This document shows, piece by piece, positions 25,201 through 37,200 of a stretch of 64,000 bases of DNA. The notes under the pieces are model-generated. The model was given only the letters and a program-made list of their open reading frames with translations, did no database searches and had not been told where the DNA came from. Each line of letters starts with the position of its first letter. The first letter of the stretch is position 1. The position numbers were made by a program, and so were the translations under genes. The stretch comes from Acheta domesticus (lineage: Eukaryota > Arthropoda > Insecta > Orthoptera > Gryllidae): the NCBI GenBank assembly GCA_031308135.1, contig JAHLJT010000631.1, positions 213,789,065-213,853,064 of the forward strand, written 5' to 3'.

Positions 25201-28200
25201 ACAACCGTGTAATTCAGTCGCATAGAATATCATGTAATTAGTAACTTCACATTTAAATGAGTTTTTTCAACAAATCCTTCATATTTTCAAAGTCTAAGTG
25301 CAATTCGTCAAGTCTCCGTGAAATTCTCTTTCTTTCTTTCTTTATAAACCTCATTTTTTTAAATTTATTATTAAAGTCGCAACGACAACTGAGGTCATTA
25401 GCGACTACTTTAAGTACAACTTTACAATATTAACATGGCAACTTTACAATAGATATGAAAATTTACAAATATTACAATATATGTGAATATGTAGAGACAG
25501 ACATTACAGGTATTTTGATGTTACAGAATTAGTTTTAGTATCCATACCAATACACCTATTACAATTAGATTTCTTTAAGAATGTTGCTGTCTTTACAGAA
25601 TTTTAATATTTTATTTTGGTAGTCGATGGATGATAGCATCAGTTCAGGGTTTTGCTCATCTTCTAGGCATGTGTGTCTGCTGTACTGAAACATAGGACAT
25701 TGAGTTAAAATGAGTTCAAAGTTAAGAATGGTATCACAGTTCTGCAGGTAGGTGGGGGATTTCCAGTTAGCAAGTGTTGATGACTGAACTTGCAATGACC
25801 GGTTCTTATTCTTGTTATTGTCACCTGATCTTTTCTTGAAAATTTTTTGGAGGTTTTCAGGGAGTAAAAATTGTTAACGTGTTTGTGTAGAGGGCTGGAT
25901 TTCATGTTTTTTCAGAGGTTGCTCCACTTTTCATCCATTGCTTTCTTGATGTGGGTCCATAAATCCTTGCAAGTGTGTGATATTGTTAAAATACTTCCTG
26001 TTTCAGGGCTTACATTTTCTTCTTCAAGACTCATAGTATTATGTTCAGGGGTTGTTTTGTAATCTGGTATCCAGGCAATTATGAGACTTCTTTTAGATTG
26101 TATAATGTCATGATATATTTCATGAATAATGTTTATCATTGGTAGGCCAGGGTAGTTATTGAGAATGTTGTTTATTGCTTCAAGAGAAGTAGAGAATATG
26201 ACAAACTTGTTATTTCTGAGTTTCTGTGACATTTTGAAGGCTGTCATTATAGAGCATATTTCAGCTGTAGTAGTACTAGAGTAGGAATGCAGTCTGTTTA
26301 TAATTTTAACATCTTTGGTAATTGTAGTTGCATATTTTCCATCTCTCTTATTGGTAACTTTAGTATAGATTTTATAGGAGTCTTGGTATTTATTTTCTAT
26401 TTCATTAAGTTTTATTTTCCTATCGTTTTTAGCCATTTTGTTTATTTGAATAGTGTCTAGTGTTGTATCTGTTACTATTTCAAGAATTGTCCATGGTGGT
26501 ATACTATTATTTCTTTTTTCCATTAGTATATGTTCCTGAAGGTTTAACTGTCTCAGAAGGTTTTTGACTTTGGTATATACTGGTGAAAAGCATTTTTGTT
26601 CTTTGTAGTAATTTTGACGTTTTGGGTATATATCGTGGTAGATTATAGGGTTATTTGATTCTGCTGATTTGATGGCATATTTGAGAGTTAGCATTTGTCT
26701 ACGGTGAGCTAGGGTTGGTTCTTCGGCTTCTATCAGGATGCTACCAATGGGGCAGGTTTGAAAGCAACCAGTGCTTATTCGTAGAGCTTTGTTGTGTATA
26801 ACATCAAGTTTTTGTTGGTCTTTTTGCTAGCTGAATCATATAATATGGATCCATAGTCGATTTTGGATCGAATTATTGCTTTGTAGGTCATCAGCTGGAG
26901 ATGTTTATCTGCTCCCCAGTTATTATGGGCTATGCACTTGAGTATGTTTAGTCTTTTCTTACATTCCTCAGATAAGATTTGTATATGCCTTTTACAGTTC
27001 ACTTTTGAGTCAAAATGCATGCCTAATATTTTAATGTTTTGATAAAATTTTAGGTTATGTAGGTCCATTTTTAATGTAGGCTGACTCTCCATATTTTGTC
27101 TGGAGAATACTATACATTGGGTTTTGGAAGCTGAAAATTTAAAGCCTGATTTGAGAGACCATTCAAGTAGATTGTTTAGGGCAGATTGTATAATTTCTTG
27201 GCTGGTTGTAATAGATGATCCTCTGCAGAGAATGGTAATGTCATCAGCATAATTCCTTATGATTACCGGATGATTGATTTCAGAGCCTGCATCATTGATG
27301 GCCAACAGGAATAGAGTAACACTTAGTACAGCACCTTGTGGTAGTCCATTCTCCAAGTGTTGTACTGATGATAGGCTACCATTAACTCTCACATTAAAGG
27401 TTCTTTCTTTGGTGAAATTCTTGATGAATTGAAATATGTTGCCTTTAAGTCCATAATTCTGTAATTGTGTCATGATTATATGGGTCCACACCATGTCATA
27501 AGCTTTTTCGATGTCTAGACTTACTGCTAAAACATGTTTGTTAGCAAGGGCTTATGGGGCTGCATGCTGGGTCTGTAATTTTCAGTTTTAGTGGGGTCTT
27601 TCCCAGGCTTTGGTATAGGTATAACAATAGCTGATCTCCATAATTCAGGAAATACATTTTTATTCCATATTATGTTATATATTCTTAGTAGAGTGTCTTT
27701 TCCTTCCAGGGGTAGATTTTTAAAAGAATATATGGAATATTGTCTGGTCCAGGTGAGGAGATCCTAGTCCTGTTGATAGCAGAATTAAGTTCTTGAATTC
27801 CAATAGGGTCATTAATATGGTAATAAGTAGCCAAGTCTTGATTATTTGTAGGTTCTGTAAGGTTCTCTTGCTCTTTTTTGTGCTGTAAGAAGGCTTCTGT
27901 ATAGTTTTTTGAACTAGAGTTTTTGGCAAAGCTACATGCAATTGAATTTGCTATTTCATTATGGTCTGTAATGATTTGGTTATTTGACAATAAAAAATGT
28001 ACTTGTTTACCTTTCTTTGTTCCTTCGATAGCTTTTATTTTTGCCCATGACTCATTTATATTATTGTGTATTGATAGACTTGAGACATAATTGCGCCAGA
28101 TGTTTGCTTTACTTTCTTTTATGGTTCTTCTTGTAACAGCTCTCATCTTTTTGTATTGTATTTTATTTTCTTCTGTATTATGTTTTTTATATTTGTTGAA

Positions 28201-31200
28201 GGCATGTTTGAAATTTTTAAGTGCCAATTTACATTTCTCATTCCACCAATGCACTAGTTTGGGATTCTTTGCTAAATTGATTGTTTCAGTTGATCCGTTT
28301 GCAGCTTTAGTTATGACATCGTTAAATGAATTATAATAGTATAGATATTTTCTGTTTCTAGAAGGTCGTTAATTTTAGGTAGATACTTTTTGATCAAATT
28401 ATTATAAATGTTCCAGTTTGCTTTGTTGTAATTCCGTCTTGGGATTGCTTGATCTTGGTTATGAGTATTGGGAGTGTTGTTTATGTTTATAAAAATGGGG
28501 AAATGGTCACTATCATATGGGTAATCTAAGATGTTCCATGAACATTTATAGGAATATTGGTTGGAGGAGATGGAGATATTGATGGCACTGTAACTGTTGT
28601 TACTGGTATTGATGTCAGTAGGTTCTCCAATATCGAATCCGCTAATATATTACATATATTATATTGATATAATATATTACATATATTAATTTGAACAGGT
28701 GACAGGATCCTTATAGCACTAACTTCAATGTTTGATTGAATAATCACTTCTTGATATGGAATATGGTCTTTAATGTATATAGCTACACCACCACTGGCAT
28801 GATTGGTGTTACATCTGTTTTTGAAGGAGCAATTATACCCTTTGATATTACCATGCTTGGAGTCTTTGAAGTTGGTCTCTTGGATACACAGGATATCAGG
28901 GTGTGTTAAGTTACTTAGGTACTGTATACTTTCTAGTCTGGGGTAAAAGCCATTTACATTCCATTGAAGAATTTTCATTGACTGGTGTTGATTTCTATAC
29001 TGGAGTCTGTTTCAGTACTTGATTCATCTGCAGTATGAAGTACTGAGTTGATTTTCCTGATAATCCTGGTGAATCTGCCTTTTATGGTTTTGTTGGTGCG
29101 ACGCGGATATAAACTATGCATCATTTTGGTGATGGATGATATGTCTTGTGAGTAGTTACTGGCTACAAGTATAGGATCATTAGCACTGAAAGAGTTCTCT
29201 AGAAAGGATTTAAATTGTATGTAAGTAAGGGGGAAGTTATTTTGAGAGTCATCAATGATGTGTTTGATAGGGGTTATCAGCTCTTCCATATTTTTCTCTT
29301 TCTTTTTTTTTTTTTTTCTTTTTTGGCTGTTTTGAGAGTTTTTCCATATTATTTGTTTCAGTTGTGTTGCTTACAGACATGGGGGGTGAGGAGGAGTCAG
29401 TCTGGAGGCATCTTTTATTGGTATTAAGGGAGACTATGTTGTCATTAGTTGGAATTTATTCATTGTTTTTAGCTTCACTAGTAGAGAGTAGAGATTTAGG
29501 AGGTGGTGGAAAATCAGTTGTGGGCATTCTTGTAGTGAGATCATGGTTACTTTGTATATCTGCTACTTCAGTGTTTGTTCCATTGGTTGTGGGATCTGGC
29601 AAGTCACAAGATTTCTCCCTAATGTGTTCAGATTCCATGGGAGTACTTCTTAAATTGGTAGTCTTTTGTTGATTAGAAGTATTAGGTGTAGGGCATTGTC
29701 CAGCTAAGTGTCCTGTTTGGTGACAATTAAAGCATGACATTTCATCTGTTGTGAAAAATATCCTGTATGTTGCGCCATTATAATACACAGTAGTGTATTC
29801 AGTTAGTCGATCTATATCTTCAGGAGAAACATATACTTGTCTGCGGAAACTCAAAATCTGAGAGAACCCCTGTCCAGGAATACCAGCTTTAACAAATGAA
29901 ATTTTGGATGCCAGTTTGATATTGTTGGTGGTGAATACATTATCTATTACTGAGTGTGGGATGATGGGACAGACGTTTGAAATAATTATTCTTTTGGCCT
30001 TTGTTAAGAGTGGTCTCAATTTAAATTCATGGTTTTTGATTTTTATGATTTTGTGGTTGTTCGTGAGGTTATCAGCTATAGTTTGGGAGCTTAGAAAGAT
30101 GCACACTCTGTTGTTTGCTATTCTGGATATGAACCTTATTTCACTTGGGTCAATAATATCGGATAAACTGTTTACGTAATCTTTAATGGTGAGGCCTTCT
30201 TGTGAGTCAATGATTATGGCCTGGTCCTTGGTGGGAAACACTTCAGTTGACATAACATTTGCGTAGGTTTTCATATTTGGTTGGGTAGATACCTGAGGTT
30301 GCGGGATTGAGGTTAAGGGAGCCCCGATGTCCGAGGGCTCCATCCTTGCGCTGGGTAGCCGCTGCACCGGCTGACCATACACTTGATTTCAGGCACTCAC
30401 AACTCGTGGAACAAGAATATTGCCACTAAGTAAATACCACTTAATTCACTGACTGAAAGACAATATGATAAAAACAGCGTTTTACTGGACGCGATCGGAG
30501 CGCGATGTGTTTCGGTCGGCTGCCACAATGGAACTGATAAACCTCATTTATAACTAGTGGTTAGTGGGTTATGGCCGAAACAAGCTGTCATTTTAAAACA
30601 TGGGAAGGAAATAAATTCTAAAAGATTTTTATTGTAATATCTCGATTAATTCATGAAATAATAGATAGGTAGACATTTTCTCTTATTATTTACTGTTCAT
30701 AAACTTCTTATTTAAAAACGTACCAAAAGAACAAAGCAATAAAAAATTGAAATAATCTTCACAGTGTATCAGTGTAAATTTACTAAACTTTAACACAAAT
30801 GCGCATCTGCAGTCACGACTGCTAATGCTGATTGGAGAGTTTCTCACTTGATAACGCCACGTGCTGCCACAAACTTGAAAATCCACGGCAGAAGACTGAA
30901 GTGTACTGTTTTCTTTTCCATTTATGAACAGAAATAGAGAAACGTTTGCGAAGTAGACGAGTGGTCATCTTCATTAAAAAATAAATTTACCAACGAAGAG
31001 ACTATATTTGAATTCTTGGCAAGTTTGAAGATGATATTTATTATTAAAGAAGATAAGTTATGTGCAGATAAATCAAAGGAAAAAACTTTGCGTTCGTCAA
31101 AATTGGTTTCTTAGTGTGACCTTTGTGTCAAGACCATGGAATGCTCAAGTTATGCCTCTTATCCCTCACTGCCACCCCTCTCAGTCTCCTCTCTCCACGC

Positions 31201-34200
31201 AACAGTCTTGCCGCCGCGAAGGGCACTTTCCCCGAAGGCAAGAGTTGCAACGGCTGTTACATGAAATATTGTCCGTTTAATTCAAATCACATTTCAGAAA
31301 GTCTAGTTTTATACGCAAATTACTATCAAAATACTAGCATATGATACATCATTTTATTCCTCTTTCTTGATCTATCCATTGCTGGTGAGAAACTTATATA
31401 TTTCTATTTGAAAAATCAAAGAAGATTAAATTTTTCGAAAACTAAAATATTATAGACAATTTCTCTACAGCATGTTACTTGCCCCAAGATTCCGCATTAT
31501 TGAGCGAAAACTTCATTTCGATATCCTGAACCGTTTAGAATGGGAGTGGTCTATAGTTGGTTAAGTCCATAACTATTTTTCTTGTGAAGCAAGTTTAAAA
31601 ATAAATGTAAATGTTGCATCTGAAAATTGTATTACGAACGTAACAATAACGGTTAAATTCATTTACTTAATTAATTTATTTAATTACGTAATTCAGAAAC
31701 TATACAAGAATTTCCAAAAACTCTTTATGACGCACTTTAAGTTTGAATAATATATTTTTCTAAAATAATATTTTATGATAAAGCAGAAAGAATCCCAACT
31801 GTAAAAATAAATTCACATCTCCTTATTTTAATATGTGAATCAAGTTGGTATTTTGTTGCATTCTATATTTTTAAGGAAATCTATAGTTTTATTGTGATAA
31901 CAAAGTAACAATATTTTTATTCTGGGCCGTCTTTTTCAGGTGCACGTGGACCCGCGGTGGGGCAGATTGGTGTGAGCGCAAACCGAGGGGCTGGAACATT
32001 CTGCCTCCCACTCGCTCAGCCATGTTAACAACCAGAGACACTTTTAGCTTCAAGTTCGGGCGCATTGAAATTCGCGCCAAGACAGCGGCTGGAGATTGGC
32101 TGTTGTCACGTAAGAACTCCTTATCTCTCACCTCAAAGGGAAATGCATACGTTTTGTGTTGTGGTAGATACAAGAAGGGTGAATGGAGAACACCGAATTG
32201 TGGCATGAGATGAGTGCGTGATGAGTTGTTGGCCCAATTTGTGAATTTACTTCTTCCTTTATTAAAGCGATAGAAAGCTTTTGACGGTTTTATTGATTGC
32301 AGTATTAAATAATTTTGTAAGGTAAGATTACATATAAAACTAATAGAGAGGAATAATTTTTCTCAGAAATACTTTTTAATTTTTTATGACTGTTGACCAT
32401 CAAGTATTTGACCATAACAGATTTAAGTTAATAAAGATGCTGTATATTAACTCCCATCCTGATGATCAGATCGCTTTGTAAGATTTAAACATACTTTGAA
32501 AATATTCAGAGAGTGTGGGAGTGTTGGGACAATAAGCAAATGCATCTATCCGAATTTGCACCAAGAAAGTCAAAAAATGTTCTTATCTTTTTATTCGCCT
32601 GACGAAGTGGCGCATTGCTATCAATCTCGTGACGTAATGGCTAGAGCATATGTCATTCTGTCATATTTGCTGCGGGGTTCGATCCCCGAACAATCCTTGT
32701 GAAATTTGGGGTGGATTATGCGAGCTCCCGGCAAGATTTTTAGTCTCCCCGTTTCCCTTGCCTCTCATTTTATGCCATTCCTCCATCACCATCCATTTAA
32801 TTATCATTTCTAGCATCACTTATAGGCCCAAATTACCTTAGAAGTTGGTGGATTCCTAAAACCTCCAAATATAATACATTTTACAAATAATACTCATAAA
32901 TTTTAAACTACTCTTACGCCTTGCGTATTTTGTCTGGAAACATAAAATGAAAATTTCATTATCGTGGTACGTTTTTATTCGTAATTCAGGCATTTCATAA
33001 TCCCAAACGATTTTTCTGCATCATCTCTCTCTTTCTCTGGGAAGATTCGTTCGGAGGTTGACTTGCTAAGGACCAAATTCTGATAAAAGGCCTCGGAATG
33101 AGCCTAAAACAGAAATGCGCAAAGTCCGCACTGAAAGCAAGGGGCGTCGTGCTTACGTAGACGGATTACGATACTGTGTGCTCTCACGAAAAACATCTAA
33201 TTCCAGCCACATTAACAGTGTGACACTTCTTTAAACGTAAAGTAATGACGGATATTCAGGTAATCGTTTGATTCTTTTAATTAACAGACTCTTCCTTATC
33301 TACCTTCTCGCAACAGACTCTTCTGTATCTACCTTCTACGTCCTGCACGGCGGCGCGGCGATAATATATCAATGTCGGAAGTGGAAGGTTATCGACTTCC
33401 ACCGCTTGATGTTTACAAATTATTGTATTTATGGGAAAAAGTGCTTTTAAGCTTAAAAAATGTATAGAATGTAACATGCAAACCCTCACATCTTCAGAAT
33501 CAGAATACAATGGTTGTTTGTTACCGGTTGGTCTATTACGATATAACTATTGCGATTAGAAAAATTGAAAAAGTTTTAAAAAGTTAATTTTCAACCATTA
33601 CAGTTGTATTGTATTTTTTTTATAAAAAAGTTATCCCAAAACAATTTTACGCCTTTAAAATAAAAGACCAAATACAGTCTGATAAAGTTGGAAAAACTAT
33701 AGACAGAAAAGAAAATAATAATTTTACACTTTTGCTGTATGTATTGCTTAATTTGTTAGGGAAATGTATGAAGAGAGTCGCATAGTGAAGACCTTCTGTA
33801 CGTTCAGCGTGTGCTTTTCTGAATTTCTCTTCAATTTCCTAATACTTGGCGAGTAATGCGCTGGATCACCGTTCTTTTTAGCTATCTTAGATTGAACGAA
33901 TAAATCCCTGCCTATAAACACTATTCGTTTAAAAGACTTCCATATTTCCTCCACGTTTCTATTATGCAATTCCCAGGCGCTGTAATTTCCTATTAAGAAT
34001 TTCCGAAAACATATTGACCGATTGCGACTGCAAGAGGATTTTGTGTTTTTGAGCATATAGTTCCATGCAACGTCACTTGCAGTAACACACTGTCGTGGTC
34101 ACTTATATCTGGTGTTGTTTCCTTGAGCTATCAACATCTGCTCGGGGCGAACTTGAAGTAAATCTAACACCAACTATCTAAGTTAATCCGTTGTCCAAAA

Positions 34201-37200
34201 CGAATATCTTAACGAGAGATTTTCCATAGCTTCTCGTATGTACGATCTCTCGCCCCGAAATGTCCGTTAAATTGGTATCTCCTCCAATTAATATCTCTTC
34301 CAATAAGATATTTTCTGAAAGAAGTTTCGGACATCTAGTTATTTGCACCAATTTATGCAATTCGTCTGAATCCTCTTTAGGAGCGTGATGCACTGCGGCT
34401 ATTTTTAAAATAGAATTGTTCCATATTCCTCGCAGCTAGGCACATAAAATATCATGTAAATATGTAGTTGTTGAGTTATAAAATACTTGTGTAAAAAGGA
34501 AAGAGGAACTGCCCTAATAGATTTATCTTTACTTTAGCATATTATAGTTTCTGTAGATATCTTTTAGATACGAATCAACACGGTTTTATGAGCGTTTTTA
34601 GACATGCGCAAGTCTAATAGTTATTATATTATTATATTTTGCTGAAGCAGTGAAGTGTGGCGTGCCACCATTACTCCACACCGAAGGTTAGCGGCTTGCA
34701 TCGGCAAGCGTAACATGTCGGAGGCACAACCTCTAAAAAGTGCTGCCGCATGCAAGCGGGGACCAATATATACGGGCCCCGCGGAGCCAGGAGGGGCAGA
34801 CGGTACCATGCGGAGCAGGCGGAGCTTTGCGAACGAGTCATCATGGAAGAGCGTTCTTGGTGTCCTGGTACAGGTCGTTCACGATTCTCACACACGCCTC
34901 TGACTCCCAATGACTCACATGGTCCCGACTGCTTCCGTCTGCTCCGCATGGTACCGTCTGCCCCTCCTGGCTCCGCGGGGCCCGTATATATTGGCCCCCG
35001 CTTGCATGCGGCAGCACTTTTTAGAGGTTGTGCCGCCGACATGTTATGCTTGCCGATGCAAGCCGCTAACCTTCGGTGTGGAGTAATGGTGGCACGCCAC
35101 AGAAGTAAGGAAAAAACAAAGAAGAATTGGAATAATTATTGAAGAAGACAACGGTTCAGAAAGGTGAGTATAAATGTTTCAGTATGGTAAGAGTAAATGC
35201 CATCAATGTACAATTAACTATATACTTCTTTTGTGCAGCTTTCCAGCACGCAAATGACTTTGTGTACAATGAAATCTGATGAAATTATCACTACCGTTTC
35301 TCGGAAAGTGGCTGCCAATCAAGAAAATTGTGTTGATAAAAATGTAAAACCAAGTCTCTCATGAACAAATTTTTGACAGCAAGGAAAGTTTAAAATAGAC
35401 AGGTACGTAAAATTTCAAAATAATTAACTAAGAAGTAATTATCATAAAAAAATGAAGAGCTGAGAGAATAAGCCACGGAAGATCAGCCTAAACTGGACAA
35501 AAGGAGGAAGCGACGCGAGCTGATGGCAGTAGAGAACCATACTGGTGTCATCCGCACAGAACGCACGACGTGTATTGCACGGAAGGTGAGATTAATAGAG
35601 ATTAGTACAGTTTCAACCAGGAGAATATTGTAAGCATTCAACTAATAGACTAGCTAATATATTTCAAACAAGCTGAAACACCCTGCGCTGCCGGAATATA
35701 TTTAATAAGTAGAATTATATATGAGAAGACAAGGAGTGAATTCATTTTGTGTTTCCTCACCCTACTCTGCCTGCCCTGCCTCCACCTGACCTGCCTTGCC
35801 TTGAAACTTCCCCGATCCACCCGATCACTCGGTTCCCCATCCGCCCCGCCCAGCTCCATCCTGTCCCTCGTTCCGCTACTCCGTCCTAATATCTGAGTCA
35901 CCCGATTGACTGATTGTTAGTGATTCCGGGGGGGATCGTAAACTGCCCGTAAGTGTAGTGCATGCTTTTCTTCTTCGGGAGGTGGCGTTGATCTTTCCCC
36001 GCCGAATGGAAATCCGGCGCTGACCTACCGACGACTACCGGGGATTTCTCCAACCAGGTATCCCCTACCAGCGGGGTAACACCCCAGTCAGCACAAGCTC
36101 TAACCTTCCGACAGGTCTCCAGGCATGTGTGGTAATGCAGTGCATGTTAGTGTAGGTGTGTGTAAGTAAGGAGTGAGGATAGGAGAAGTAAGAGGAAAGA
36201 AAGATCTCGCGTGGTCAGTAGCCCGTTTGTTAGGGTACTGCTTCGGCATTCGCCAGGTTGTATGGGAGAAATCACCAAAACTATCGATCAGAGCAGCCGG
36301 CAGCTACAATTCTCCTCCAGAAACGACTGAATTGGAACCTGCTGACAAGTTAGTGTCAAAATCGTGCCACCGTCGGGATTCGAACCTAGGATCTCCCGAT
36401 CAGAGGAACTGTAGTGACATCAGTTGATGCCCTGAGCCATCTCTCCCGGTTGCTGCGTCACCCGAGCTGCTCCGCCTTGACATGTTTGCAATCTTTGCTA
36501 CCATCATCGTTCCTGTGGGTAGCTGTAAAAAGGTGTATTGGTATATACCCACGGAGAACTTCCAATAACAATTTTGACTTTCAATTACGCAAACGTATTT
36601 CTGCTATCGAAATAATGCACATGAATTTTTTAATACACTTTCATCGATTTGCCCACTATTTTCAAAATATTTGAAAAAAATTGAAAGAGGCCCCCCTTAA
36701 ATTTTCACTTTAAAGTTAGGAAAGAGGGATGTGATTAATTTGTAAACTAGTGATACTGAAATAGCACGTACTTTCATGCTAAATTACACGAAAAGTATTC
36801 AAGTTTTCGAAAAATTGTACTTTACCTTATTTCAAAATCTATCTTTAAGTAACATATTTAATTGAGAGAAAAATCTCTATCTCCGTAATTGTAGTTGTAG
36901 GAAGACGCCGTAAAAAGTTTGAATTTTTAGAATTTTCGAAAAATCAGGCTTTTCAACGAACATGAGACCTGCACCATTGTCTTAAATGTTCTTCACACTA
37001 TCCAACGAAATTTAATCAAAATCAATGGAACCATTTTTTTGAAAAATTTGAAAGTGTCCCGGGGGTTTCATGTAAAGGAGTTCCCAAAATTAAATTATCC
37101 ATTTGAAATTCAAGAAACTGCGACGTCAACAAAATAGATTGGAGAATATCAATTTTGGAAAAAATCGGCTGAACGGTTTAGCCGCTAGCGTTGTTCACGG

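Larger units (their letters stand above)
25357..30536 (-). mobile_element. Near full-length non-LTR retrotransposon (I-group-like LINE with RNase H)
   Basis: A 5.2-kb minus-strand LINE sits inside GNBP intron 4. Exact 13-bp direct repeats (ATAAACCTCATTT) flank it at 25344-25356 and 30537-30549. Read on the minus strand it has a 5' UTR starting CAGTTCCATTGTGG, ORF1 with a CCHC knuckle, then ORF2 with endonuclease, reverse transcriptase and RNase H, and an A/T-rich 3' end. All ORFs carry stops or frameshifts, so it is dead. Placement in the I/Nimb/LOA assemblage rests on the RNase H domain and is an inference. Confidence 0.88.

Noticed and set aside
34671..35142. Similar frames on opposite strands
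   Set aside because: They are the same sequence read from the two arms of the foldback element, not two genes.
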